From: Luteolibacter sp. Y139
GTDB lineage: Bacteria > Verrucomicrobiota > Verrucomicrobiia > Verrucomicrobiales > Akkermansiaceae
Direction: 5' to 3'
Assembly: GCF_038066715.1 (NCBI RefSeq)
Contig: NZ_JBBUKT010000003.1
Location: 558,001 to 622,000, forward strand
DNA: 64,000 nt
Shown one piece after another: positions 55,201 through 62,657 of this stretch (positions are counted from its first letter, which is position 1; every line of letters begins with the position of its first letter). Below the pieces are notes generated by a model. It was given only the letters and a program-made list of their open reading frames with translations, ran no database searches and was not told the origin of the DNA. Made by a program: the position numbers and the translations under genes.

Positions 55201-55924
55201 CCAATACGACCGCGTGTCGGTCAATGGCATCGCGGAAATCGATGGCCACCTCGACATCGACATCGACGGTGGCTTTGTCCCGGCCCTGGGCAACACCTTC
55301 AACATCCTCTCCGCCAGCGGTGGAGTGGTCGGGCACTTCGACTCGCTGTCCGTGAGCGGCACGCCGGCCGGACTGACCTTCAAGATCAACTATCTGCCGA
55401 CCATCGTGCAGGTGGAGGTGATCTCCGGCACGGAGTTCGAAACCTGGATCAACCTTTTCACCTCGATCACCAATCCCGCCGACCGGCTGAGAACAGCGGA
55501 TCCCGATCACGATGGCATGAACAATCTCGTCGAGTTCGCTTTGGATGGTGATCCGACGACCGGCAAGCCAAGCGGAAAAGTCGTCGCCAAGATCGCCCCC
55601 GTGAGCGGCGTGAACGCGCTGACGCTCACCTTCCCGGTTCGCTACGCCAATGAATTCTACGATCCACCGGGCGGTGAGTTCCGCATGATCGGGCTAACGA
55701 CTCCGACGCTCTATTACAAGGCGCAGGCGACTGACGATTTTGTCAGCTACCCCCTCACGGTGGATCGGCTGACTGGTGCCGATGCCACCGCCATCCAAGC
55801 CGGGCTGCCGATGTTGAGCCCGGGGTGGACCTACACCACCTGCCGCAGCCCCGGCCCGGTCGCAGGCGATCCGAGGGAGTTCATGCGGCTCGATATTTCC
55901 GAGGGTACGTTCCCGCCGCCGTAG
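52298..55924 (+). CDS. Giant beta-solenoid exoprotein (fourth copy, diverged)
   Basis: 1208 aa from the ATG at 52298, which opens a signal peptide (PAFGLIPALLALACNTAHA). The N-terminal cap RTWIGGDANWADGG ... NWSPNDEPDSDD has the W-x-G-G and N-W elements seen in the tandem pair at 2-11 kb. The body (about 80-1000) is a Gly/Asn/Thr-rich solenoid of short strand repeats (LTLNGNGYFELQGG, FTLTGGTISVTDADGTLQI), but the canonical autotransporter-associated repeat is hard to find, so it is more diverged. From F1047 it ends in the EF-hand-like module (loop DPDHDGMNNLVE) and a beta tail. It has no barrel or PEP-CTERM. It stops 10 bases before the convergent ECF41 sigma gene. Confidence 0.82.
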   Translation: MPSPNSSIQPGNAAVPFRPAFGLIPALLALACNTAHALDRTWIGGDANWADGGSITNWSPNDEPDSDDVAIFTSPNLVNLSSNNLIAGLMLSGSGELYTNSFDLTVDGLVQLDGASLIIGGNTSSLNADNLTLNGNGYFELQGGNLTLDEEVGSSVLDMNASSSFIGNGTVNFVDLPGAVTSQWVNDGTLTALSAPLIIFGAPVVGTLSISSSSANARIDLDGLSGAGAVNVNRNQTLDLNIPLLDTFDGTIGMFQNTTFDSAAAWTMSSGTFTVDNGAVPAVFPNPAVPAGVAIVSGGAFTLTGGTISVTDADGTLQIDSGFNLSGTGTLSNNGTVILNGTSTIAYAAGYSPASSSLLKISGSTTVNEAAGNFNWDGTGIASTTVLGTGLLSITANQVDTTDNVYGGTLTLQDNSDVSVNVVANLWTMAGTLHKQNAGNSTISGDAMNVTGSVVVDAGLLATPVTTLSPGANVTVNGGILSLGGGSVLAGPTSITGAGTMRLLGTSTVTANTTVDMSTFDWDGSGTGTLHTINDGVVFTISTSTFDDDGDMDDPINIGGIGGTLAVNKVPSWTMTRTLTTNTAVSGITSLNGSSRLIMSGASAILSANGQTSVNAPLTFGASSTTNIAAAGFVRLNGGDNVANLNRIEGGVINGPGPLVAINTRVLDGFGTINAPVTFQNSTSLRANDGTLTVNGAINEANTIGTSDNDGILNVVNAWNTNVAANVTLKGGTLQGGAMTVANINGINGHGTVTARVVNNTRLVASDASTTLIFQTAANDNDWDGGSNAGQLFAQNGTLEVRDNATFTFGGTVNASSGGKVYASGFGFNMGAASSILLSQGTFQTDESTQINGTVTVNGASPSTIQVQVNRFLDFKTGSNTTLNQNLTLLGNNISIEAGAIFSGNGAIVLPAGNHLILEAGENANVLLDMRGSFRPSGFETIGQVTVKDFQEAATSDLLIELTGTGLNQYDRVSVNGIAEIDGHLDIDIDGGFVPALGNTFNILSASGGVVGHFDSLSVSGTPAGLTFKINYLPTIVQVEVISGTEFETWINLFTSITNPADRLRTADPDHDGMNNLVEFALDGDPTTGKPSGKVVAKIAPVSGVNALTLTFPVRYANEFYDPPGGEFRMIGLTTPTLYYKAQATDDFVSYPLTVDRLTGADATAIQAGLPMLSPGWTYTTCRSPGPVAGDPREFMRLDISEGTFPPP

Positions 55925-55933
55925 GGCGACCTG

Positions 55934-56791
55934 CTAGATCCGCACCCCCGCGAGTTTGTCGGGGTTGCGGACGATGTAGACGGCCTTCACCTTCCCTTCT
56001 TCAAGGGCGAAAGTCATGGCGCTCAGATTCCCGTCGCCACCGCGTACGAGAACCCCGGGCGAGCCATTGATGCGGACGAAGCGCGCGGGTGGCGGGCCAT
56101 CGGTGTGGAAACGGCGCAGGCCGATGAACATGCGGGCGATGCGATCCGGGCCGAGGATGGGCAGCAGTGCCGCGCGCACCTTGCCGCCGCCGTCGCTGTA
56201 GAGCACGGCGTCATCGGTAAGCTTCGCGATGAGTTCCGCGAGTTCGCCGGTCTGGGTGGCTTGGACGAATTCGCGGACCAGGCGTTCGGCTTCCTCGGTT
56301 GCGGTCGGGGTGTGATCCGGCGCTTTGTCGAATCGTGCCTTGGCCCGTGAAACGATTTGCCGGCAGCTGGCTGCCGACTTTCCCACGATGGCGGCGATGG
56401 CTTCGTAGTCGTAGCCGAAGGCTTCGCGCAGCAGGAACACGGCGCGCTCAACGGGAGCCAGCTCCTCCAGCAACATCATGAACGCAACACCCAGCGAGTC
56501 CGCCAGCGCGGAATCGTCGGAAGGATCGCCGGGCAGGTCTTCTAACAAAGGCTCCGGCAGCCAGATGCCGACGTATTCCTCGCGTTGCCGACGGGCGAGC
56601 CGGAGTTGGTCGATGCACAGGCGGGTGATGGTGGTGGTCAGCCACGCCTGTGGTTCGCGGATTTCAGAGGTGTCCGCGCGATGCCAGCGCAGCATGGTTT
56701 CCTGGACCATGTCCTCCGCATCCGCCACGCGGCCGAGCATGCGGTAGGCGATGTGGAAGAGCAGGCGGCGATGGTTCTCGGGATCGCTCAT
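55934..56791 (-). CDS. ECF41-group sigma factor
   Basis: 285 aa from the ATG at 56791. Regions sigma2 (about 10-75; MLGRVADAEDMVQETMLRW) and sigma4 (about 105-160; REAFGYDYEAIAAIVGKSAASCRQIVSRAKARF) are followed by a SnoaL-like extension. All three signatures of the ECF41 group are present: WLPEP between sigma2 and sigma4, DGGGK in the extension, and NPDKL near the C-terminus. In that group the extension controls activity in place of an anti-sigma factor. The adjacent upstream gene is a carboxymuconolactone decarboxylase homologue, the characteristic partner. The promoter before that partner matches the group consensus, so the pair is probably autoregulated. Confidence 0.93.
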   Translation of the reverse strand: MSDPENHRRLLFHIAYRMLGRVADAEDMVQETMLRWHRADTSEIREPQAWLTTTITRLCIDQLRLARRQREEYVGIWLPEPLLEDLPGDPSDDSALADSLGVAFMMLLEELAPVERAVFLLREAFGYDYEAIAAIVGKSAASCRQIVSRAKARFDKAPDHTPTATEEAERLVREFVQATQTGELAELIAKLTDDAVLYSDGGGKVRAALLPILGPDRIARMFIGLRRFHTDGPPPARFVRINGSPGVLVRGGDGNLSAMTFALEEGKVKAVYIVRNPDKLAGVRI

Positions 56792-56812
56792 GTGAGGCAG
56801 AGAGAGGAGAGA

Positions 56813-56901
56813 AGAACCACGGAATACGCTGAAAACACGGAAATGAGAATGCGGGGGAGGACAGATTCCCTTTCCGTGTGTTCCGAGTATTCCGTGGTTC
56901 T
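56813..56901. repeat. Long inverted repeat between the ECF41 gene and its partner
   Basis: A 31-base arm (56813-56843, starting AGAACCACGGAATAC) and its reverse complement at 56871-56901 agree at 28 of 31 positions around a 27-base loop. It lies in the 122-base gap inside the sigma/decarboxylase pair. Such ACCACGGAATAC-type palindromes look like small dispersed repeats or MITE-like elements rather than a terminator, as no T-run follows in the operon direction. Confidence 0.8.
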
Positions 56902-56913
56902 CGTCAGCACTGA

Positions 56914-57384
56914 TCAGGCGGCAGGTTCGACGGGAAGGCGGAAGCCGACGCCGAAACGATTCCACGCATTGATGGTCGCGATGGCGAGAGTGATCCAGGT
57001 CACCTGCTCTTCGCTGAAGTGCTCGCGGATGCCGGCGAAGTCCTCATCGCTCACATGCCCGCCCGGCAGGCGGGTGAGCTTCTCGGTCCACTCGATGACC
57101 GCGCGCTCGGCCGGCGTGTAAAGGTGCGCTGCTTCACGCCATGCGGAGAGCAAGTGCAGGCGCTGGGCGCTGATGCCCGCCTTCACGCCGTCATTGAAGT
57201 GCATGTTCATGCAGTAGGCGCAGCCATTGATCTGGGAGGCGCGCATTTTGATGAACTCGAATTGCACGGGATCGATGCCCGAGGTTTTCAGCGCTTGTTC
57301 AAGGCCAAGCATCGCCTTCATCGCTCCCGGAGCGACTTTCCAGTGTTCGATCCGGGCCTTGGTGGTGTCGGTTGTGGTTTCCAT
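56914..57384 (-). CDS. Carboxymuconolactone decarboxylase/AhpD-like protein (ECF41 partner)
   Basis: 156 aa. The AhpD-type redox motif is C-A-Y-C-M-N-M-H within ASQINGCAYCMNMHFNDG, with the following helix typical of the family. The enzyme could reduce peroxides or decarboxylate a small acid; many ECF41 partners have unknown substrates. It begins at the ATG at 57384, 12 bases from the -10-like CGTC of the promoter at 57396-57422, implying a very short leader. The sigma gene follows 122 bases downstream and is expected to be co-transcribed. Confidence 0.88.
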   Translation of the reverse strand: METTTDTTKARIEHWKVAPGAMKAMLGLEQALKTSGIDPVQFEFIKMRASQINGCAYCMNMHFNDGVKAGISAQRLHLLSAWREAAHLYTPAERAVIEWTEKLTRLPGGHVSDEDFAGIREHFSEEQVTWITLAIATINAWNRFGVGFRLPVEPAA

Positions 57385-57395
57385 ACATGCGGGAT

Positions 57396-57422
57396 GACGG
57401 GGCAGGCGGGCGGTTTGTGACA
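57396..57422 (-). promoter_or_regulatory. ECF41-type promoter
   Basis: Read on the minus strand: TGTCACA (57416-57422), a spacer of exactly 16 bases, then CGTC (57396-57399). This matches the published ECF41 consensus of TGTCACA, 16 bases, CGTC. It directly precedes the decarboxylase gene, so the sigma factor encoded next to it is the expected activator. Confidence 0.85.
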
Positions 57423-57552
57423 GGATGGCGAAAAAATTTCACTCTGTCCCGGATGAGGCCGCTCAGCGCCCATTTGACCGCGAGAATCGGATTGCGTGCG
57501 CTTCGGGCGAATCCCACATTCCCTCTGATAGATTCCTCAATTCCGCCGCCAT

Positions 57553-58212
57553 ATGCATATCATCCTGAGATCCCTGCTGTTCGGAATGTTCGTCGCGCTT
57601 TCAAATGCGGAGGAGGCAACCAAGGAGAATACGCGGGGTCTGCCGATGATGACGTGGTTTCATCCGACCCTGGAACCCGGACTGGCAGGCATGACCTTGC
57701 TCTGCAAGGTGGTCTCCGTTTCGAAAGGCGAGCGTTACAATAGCCCCTACTGGGATTTGCGACTTCGCATCGAGGAACCGATCTTCGTCCACGAGCACTA
57801 CAAGAAGCGGCTTGAAGGAATCCGCTTCCTCGATTCCGGCGACTTCAGGAAGAAGAGGGTCGGTGACCAGATCATCGTCTTTGCCGGGGGCGAGCCTTAT
57901 GACGGAAACGATTTTCTCATCCCGTGCTGGAGTGGCACCAATTCCGATCTCGGCATCGCATTGCCTTCCGATGACGATTCGAAGAGTGCAAACGACGCTC
58001 TTCTCGAGTCGTTGCGCGACCTGGGAAAGAATCCCCGCAAGCTCAAGGCCGAGGACTTCACAGCCTTCGCAGTCTTTTGTCCGAAGGGAGTTGCCGAACA
58101 CTTCATCATGGAATTGCGCATGAAGGAAATGCGCGAGGACGGCACCATCGAATCCGACAACGCCAAGCAAGACGGGGAGAAGGAACCTGCAACTCCTTCC
58201 GAGAAGAAGTAG
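57553..58212 (+). CDS. Secreted hypothetical protein
   Basis: 219 aa; signal peptide MHIILRSLLFGMFVALSNAEE. The mature part mixes strands (MTLLCKVVSVSKGERYNSPYW, VGDQIIVFAGGEPYDG) and helices and ends with a charged tail (EKEPATPSEKK). No domain is recognised, and a Lys/Glu-rich end is the only unusual feature. The 168-base gap upstream holds the divergent ECF41-type promoter. Confidence 0.68.
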   Translation: MHIILRSLLFGMFVALSNAEEATKENTRGLPMMTWFHPTLEPGLAGMTLLCKVVSVSKGERYNSPYWDLRLRIEEPIFVHEHYKKRLEGIRFLDSGDFRKKRVGDQIIVFAGGEPYDGNDFLIPCWSGTNSDLGIALPSDDDSKSANDALLESLRDLGKNPRKLKAEDFTAFAVFCPKGVAEHFIMELRMKEMREDGTIESDNAKQDGEKEPATPSEKK

Positions 58213-58239
58213 CCCTTGGTATCCGTGACGCATGGATCG

Positions 58240-58617
58240 CTAGCGACGGGGATCCGGCGACCCGTAGATTGGCGAGGGCACGTGCGGATGCCGGGCAACC
58301 CACGCGTCCTCCGCCTTCACGCACTCCGGACAGATCGGAGAAGGACCGCCACGGTAGCTATGGCCGTCGGGAATATTGCAGCCGACGTAGGGGAAGTGCT
58401 TCTCCTTGGCATCGAAGTAGGGCTTCGCCTCGGGGTGATAGCCGTTGTCCTCGATGCCGGTCAGAGGAGTCTCCCGCATGCGCTTCTCGACCGTGGGCAC
58501 GTGGTGGATCTCGCACAGGTGGGGAGCCTCAGAAGGCTCGCTTGCCAAAGGAACCTGAGCACACCCGCCGAATAACGCGGCGAAGACGAACAAGGATGCC
58601 AATCGGACCCAAAGCAT
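58240..58617 (-). CDS. Cys/His-rich small lipoprotein
   Basis: 125 aa; signal ends in the lipobox FGGC (Cys19). The mature part has CEIHHVP near residue 35 and CPEC near residue 95, with several prolines and histidines (GYHPEAKPYF, RHPHVPSP), suggesting metal binding, but I do not recognise the family. It is convergent with the secreted protein before it. Confidence 0.65.
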   Translation of the reverse strand: MLWVRLASLFVFAALFGGCAQVPLASEPSEAPHLCEIHHVPTVEKRMRETPLTGIEDNGYHPEAKPYFDAKEKHFPYVGCNIPDGHSYRGGPSPICPECVKAEDAWVARHPHVPSPIYGSPDPRR

Positions 58618-58746
58618 GCGCCATGGGACCGTCGAAGTCTTTCCTCCACAAGACGAATTCGAGGAGAGATGTTACGCATTCAAAAAGCTCTGCCCAATTC
58701 CGCTATCGCTGCTAAACGTGCAATCGACGTTCTGCCAGAAAAACGA

Positions 58747-59580
58747 ATGACCATGAAGACTTGCTACATGTGCCACGAACCCGGGGTGAGCAAAGAACAT
58801 GTTCCGCCTCGCTGCATTTTCCCCGAGACGAAGGATGTGCAGGAAAATCTTCGGCAAAATCTGATAACGGTGCCGTCGTGCGACCTGCACAATTCTCAGA
58901 AATCTGACGATGACGCCTTCCTTTTAGTCAGCTTAGCCGGCATAATCGGCAACAACTCAATCGGATACAGACAGAAGATCACTAAGGTCAACAGAGCGCT
59001 GAAACGTAGTGCTTTTCGCCTTCTTCATGAATCCCTGAGCAATCCGCGTATTGAGCTGTTGGAATACGGCCCGAACCAATTCGTTGATGTGATTTGGGGC
59101 ACACCGGATTATGATCGTCTCTCCACTTGCTTTGATAGGATTGCCCGCGGACTCCACTTTCACCACTTCGGAACGAAATTCACCGGAAGAACGCGCACTC
59201 TTTTGGGATATACTGCCAACCCGAAAGCCAATCCACGGGAGTTCCAGCGGTTCATTTGCGAGAAGGTTGCTTCCGAACTCAAAGATAAGCCGCGACTGGG
59301 AGCCAATCCCGAAGTGTTTAGCTTTCAATTCACCGACCCCGACCACTTTGGTTTGTTTGTCGTCCACCTGCAGTTCTACGGGGGTATGGATGTGTTCGTC
59401 GGCTTTATGCCTGCTGATTGGGTTAAGCCGCCAGATCTTGTGATGGAACTCATCAATCTGGGAATCGAGACCATTATTCGAGAAGATGGGAAGACTTACA
59501 TATTCAATCGGAAGCCGACAGAGCAAGATCAACGGACAAACCCATCCGAAGAATCCAAGGGCGAGAATACTCCTGCTTAG
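58747..59580 (+). CDS. HNH-endonuclease-like protein, lower-GC gene
   Basis: 277 aa from the ATG at 58747; an in-frame ATG at 58753 and longer forms exist. The N-terminus carries CYMCHEPGVSKEHVPPRCIFP followed by VPSCDLHN: two CxxC-like pairs and the E-H ... H-N spacing of HNH-type zinc nucleases (no catalytic H is certain). The rest (about 70-260) is a mixed alpha/beta region with FHHFGTKFTGRTRTLLGY and VFSFQFTDPDHFGLFVV. Codons such as TTA, ATA and AGA are common here but rare in the neighbours, so the gene was probably acquired. It could act in defence or on mobile DNA; this is inference. Confidence 0.7.
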   Translation: MTMKTCYMCHEPGVSKEHVPPRCIFPETKDVQENLRQNLITVPSCDLHNSQKSDDDAFLLVSLAGIIGNNSIGYRQKITKVNRALKRSAFRLLHESLSNPRIELLEYGPNQFVDVIWGTPDYDRLSTCFDRIARGLHFHHFGTKFTGRTRTLLGYTANPKANPREFQRFICEKVASELKDKPRLGANPEVFSFQFTDPDHFGLFVVHLQFYGGMDVFVGFMPADWVKPPDLVMELINLGIETIIREDGKTYIFNRKPTEQDQRTNPSEESKGENTPA

Positions 59581-59676
59581 ATCTAACCTTCCACCTACCT
59601 AGTATTGCTTCCTATTCGGGAATTCCCGTGACGCATGAGGCAATGGTGGGTGAACTCCGGGGCGCCTCCCTCCCTC

Positions 59677-60552
59677 ATGCCCGCCTCCGATCTTCCCATC
59701 CGCGCCGCGACTGAAACGGCCATTGCCCATGGCATCGTACCGGACCGGTGTGAGATCCTGCAGGATGGCAATACACTGGTGCTGCGGTTGACGGAAACCT
59801 TGGTCGCCCGTGTGGTTCAGGATCGCGATGGGCCGCGGCAAGGGATGGCATGGTTCGCGCGGGAGAATGCGGTGGCACAGCATCTCGCGAAGCATGGGGC
59901 GCCGGTGATCCCGATGCATCCGGACATCCCGCCGGGGCCGCATGAGCATCTGGGGTATCCGATCAATTTCTGGCGATTCGTCACCCGCATCGATGAAGAG
60001 CCAAAGCCGGAGGCGGTGGGGCGCACGCTGTTCCATTGCCATCAGGTGCTGAGTGCATTCACGGAGTCGCTGCCCCAGCTAGCCATCATCACGGAAGCGA
60101 TCCACCTGTTAGAGACCTTGGAGCGCAGGGACTTGTTCCCCAAGGCGACCTTGGAACTGCTAGACCGCCACCTCACGAACTCGGTAAATGTACTTGCCGT
60201 CCTGCCCCATCGGCCGCTGCACGGCGATGCGCATTACGGCAACCTGATGAACACGACCGATGGTCTGTTGTGGACGGACTGGGAGGACACCTTCGCCGGC
60301 CCGGTCGAGTGGGACCTTTCGTCCATCATCTGGAATGCCCGCATCATTGATGAAGATCACGATACTGCGGACGGCATTCTCGAAGCCTACCAAGAGGCGG
60401 CGCGTGGGCCGATTGATCGTACGGCCTTGTGGCAGAGCATGATCGCGCGCGCGGCGGTGATGAGCGCGTGGTATCCGGTTCTCTATCCGGATCCCTCGCC
60501 GGAGCGACGGGAGAAGCTGAAGTTCCGGCTGGATTGGCTGGGGCGGCTTTAG
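59677..60552 (+). CDS. Aminoglycoside phosphotransferase/kinase-fold protein
   Basis: 291 aa. The ATG at 59677 is chosen because the conserved domain begins soon after; an ATG at 59635 is also possible, and neither has a strong ribosome-binding site. The catalytic loop HGDAHYGNLMN and the metal-binding WTDWEDTFAGPVEWDLSS are typical of the APH/choline kinase family. Substrates range from aminoglycosides to homoserine or sugars; resistance should not be assumed. An HNH-like gene precedes it. Confidence 0.82.
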   Translation: MPASDLPIRAATETAIAHGIVPDRCEILQDGNTLVLRLTETLVARVVQDRDGPRQGMAWFARENAVAQHLAKHGAPVIPMHPDIPPGPHEHLGYPINFWRFVTRIDEEPKPEAVGRTLFHCHQVLSAFTESLPQLAIITEAIHLLETLERRDLFPKATLELLDRHLTNSVNVLAVLPHRPLHGDAHYGNLMNTTDGLLWTDWEDTFAGPVEWDLSSIIWNARIIDEDHDTADGILEAYQEAARGPIDRTALWQSMIARAAVMSAWYPVLYPDPSPERREKLKFRLDWLGRL

Positions 60553-60576
60553 GCGGGACCGGTTCGAGGTCTGGCT

Positions 60577-60656
60577 GGGGACGGCTCCTGACTTTAGGGT
60601 CGAAGCCGTTGAGAGAAGCGGGCCGCCAGACGCCTGACGGCTCGGAAAGCCGTCCC
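60577..60656. repeat. Inverted repeat with inner hairpin
   Basis: GGGACGGCT (60578-60586) pairs with AGCCGTCCC (60648-60656) over a long distance, and GACGGCT (60636-60642) pairs with AGCCGTC (60648-60654) as an alternative short hairpin. The two GACGGCT copies compete for the same 3' arm. It lies 25 bases after the kinase gene in the 280-base gap 60553-60832. No related copy was found elsewhere in the window. Confidence 0.55.
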
Positions 60657-60779
60657 TGCCTTCCACGGCGGGTGTCCCAAATCTTAGGGACATGACAAAA
60701 CCGCCGATTTCCGCCACCTTCTACTCATCCGAAGGGGCTCCGGCCCTCAGGGTATGAAAATTTCATGACGAAATTCATT

Positions 60780-60807
60780 GGGGCCGCATGAGTGTGCGGC
60801 CCCTTTT
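60780..60807 (+). terminator. Intrinsic terminator in the gap before the helicase gene
   Basis: GGGGCCGCA (60780-60788) pairs perfectly with TGCGGCCCC (60795-60803), followed by TTTT. The T-run is on the plus strand. It is 228 bases after the kinase stop, and a 21-codon reading frame (60692-60757) lies before it, so it may end a separate small RNA. Confidence 0.78.
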
Positions 60808-60832
60808 CGTGTACCGCGGGAGCGACTGATTT

Positions 60833-61945
60833 TCAGTGCATTTCGCGGAAATGCACGCCGAGTTCCCGGCCGATCCGCTCCAGTTTCGCCCGCTCGCGGG
60901 GCTCGATCAGGGTGATGGAGACGCCCTTTTTCCCGGCCCGGGCGGTCCGGCCGCTGCGGTGGGTGTAATATTCCAGCTGGTCCGGCGGCTGGTGGTGGAA
61001 GACGAAGGCGAGGCCATCGACATCGATGCCCCGGGCGACGACGTCGGTGGCGACGAGCACGCGGACGCGGCCCTTCTTGAAGGCGCGCATGACCTTGTCC
61101 CGCTCCGGCTGGGTGAGATCGCCCTGCAGCACATCGACCGCGAGGCCGTGTTTGGCCAGGACCTTGCCGAGCGTGATCGCGCCGGCCTTGGTGCGGCAGA
61201 AGACCAGGCCGCGTTCATCGTCGCGACGCTCCAAGTAGTCGGCGATGAATTGGGCCTTTTCGTCGCGCGGGCAGACGGCGAAGCGGTGGTCGATGTCGCG
61301 GTTGACCACATGGGCTGCGTCGATCGTCAGCCGGTGCGGCTTGGCGGACATGCAGCCGTGGACGAGCTGCTGGATCGCATCGGGAAAGGTCGCGGAGAAC
61401 AGCCACGTGCTCTTGCGCCCGCGGGTCCAGGCGATGATCTGCTCCAGCTCCTTCTTGAAGCCCATGCTGAGCATCTCGTCCGCTTCATCGAGCACCAGGT
61501 GGCGGACGGCATCGAGCGAGAGGACCTTTTGCTTCACCAGCTCGACGAGCCGGCCGGGCGTGGCCACCACGATCTGGGTCGGCCGCTGGAGCGCGGAGAT
61601 CTGGCGGTCGATCTTGTCGCCGCCGCTGACCACTTCGGTGAAGATCTTGGCCGAGTGCTTGGTGAAGCGGAACAGCTGCTTGCCGATCTGCTTCGCCAGC
61701 TCGCGGGTCGGGGCGATGACGAGGCCCTGGATGTCCTTCGACTTCGGATCGACTTTCGTCAGCAGCGGCAGGCCGAAGGCCGCGGTCTTGCCAGTGCCGG
61801 TCTGGGCTTGGGCGACGAGATCGCCGCCGTCTTCCATGAGGAAGGGGATGGCCTTCAGCTGGACTTCGGTCGGCGTGATGATGCCGAGTTCTTCGAGTCC
61901 CCGGATCAGGTCGGCGGGGATGCCGAGTTGTTGGAAAGTGCTCAC
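60833..61945 (-). CDS. DEAD-box RNA helicase
   Basis: 370 aa from the GTG at 61945, preferred over an ATG at 62011 because the family starts near STFQQLG. All core motifs are present: Q-motif TPTEVQ; motif I AQTGTGKT; Ia PTRELA; GG and ATPGRL; motif II DEAD; motif III SAT; and motif VI HRSGRTARAGKKG. The C-terminus ends soon after motif VI (VHFREMH), giving a core-only helicase without the basic tail of CsdA or RhlE. Cytoplasmic role in RNA unwinding or ribosome biogenesis. It is convergent with the kinase-side terminator. Confidence 0.92.
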   Translation of the reverse strand: MSTFQQLGIPADLIRGLEELGIITPTEVQLKAIPFLMEDGGDLVAQAQTGTGKTAAFGLPLLTKVDPKSKDIQGLVIAPTRELAKQIGKQLFRFTKHSAKIFTEVVSGGDKIDRQISALQRPTQIVVATPGRLVELVKQKVLSLDAVRHLVLDEADEMLSMGFKKELEQIIAWTRGRKSTWLFSATFPDAIQQLVHGCMSAKPHRLTIDAAHVVNRDIDHRFAVCPRDEKAQFIADYLERRDDERGLVFCRTKAGAITLGKVLAKHGLAVDVLQGDLTQPERDKVMRAFKKGRVRVLVATDVVARGIDVDGLAFVFHHQPPDQLEYYTHRSGRTARAGKKGVSITLIEPRERAKLERIGRELGVHFREMH

Positions 61946-62091
61946 GGTGAAAATGGTCGCGCCAGCCGGAACCGGCGGCGCAGGGATGCCCCGACCCTGC
62001 GTGGCTGGCAAGCTCGTGGCGAGCGATGAATCATCGAAAGCCCGCTCCGCTGTGACGGCGCGACCCGTTTCCCGTTTTTCCCTTCAGGGCC

Positions 62092-62589
62092 TCACTTCAC
62101 GAGGGGATTCTTCGGAAAGCTATCGCGTTCGGGACCGGACTCGACCTTTCCATCCACGGGCTTGCCCTCCTTCACCACCCGGCGCTCCACGACCTTGGTC
62201 TTGGGGGTCAGGATGATCGCGTGATCTTCCAGGCGGGCTTCAAGGCCGGCTTGCTCGAGGATATCGCTCATCAGCTTCCCGGCGGATAAACCTTTTCCGG
62301 AAATGTTCACCTTCGTCGGCCATTTCTTGCGATCGAACGCCTTGTCGATCCACTGGAGCTTGATGACTCCCTTGGTCTCGGTATCGACCATGGAAGTGAG
62401 CACGCCGATGGCATCTTCGACCGATGCTTGATCGAGCGTGACCTGGGGAAGGATCACCCCGGAGAGCGGCGTCTTGGAAAGTTGTGCCTTGAGCGAGACT
62501 GCTGCAGGAGCAGGCGCAGGGGCGGGTGCCGGAGTCTGCGCAAACACAGGAAAAGACAGTGATAGCAGGATCGCTGCGAGGAGTTTCAT
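62092..62589 (-). CDS. Secreted protein with an STN/secretin-N-like fold
   Basis: 165 aa; signal MKLLAAILLSLSFPVFAQ followed by an Ala-Pro repeat linker. The middle (LSGVILPQVTLDQASVEDAIGVLTSMVD ... MSDILEQAGLEARLEDHAIILTPK) has the beta-alpha-beta pattern of STN or secretin N-terminal domains, as found alone in many Verrucomicrobial proteins. The C-terminus is basic and polar. It could be a soluble partner of a secretin or receptor; none is in the window. Confidence 0.68.
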   Translation of the reverse strand: MKLLAAILLSLSFPVFAQTPAPAPAPAPAAVSLKAQLSKTPLSGVILPQVTLDQASVEDAIGVLTSMVDTETKGVIKLQWIDKAFDRKKWPTKVNISGKGLSAGKLMSDILEQAGLEARLEDHAIILTPKTKVVERRVVKEGKPVDGKVESGPERDSFPKNPLVK

Positions 62590-62657
62590 TAACTGCTACC
62601 AAGACATTGCATGACTGGCGGCGCAAGGAGGATCACGATGGGGGCCGCAAGGGGTAT

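Noticed and set aside
55880..55924. PEP-CTERM-like end of the fourth exoprotein (FPPP)
   Set aside because: No PEP motif, transmembrane helix or basic tail follows, and the other exoproteins also lack them.
59677..60552. Aminoglycoside resistance gene
   Set aside because: The kinase fold is shared by many non-resistance enzymes and nothing in the context (integron, transposon) supports resistance.
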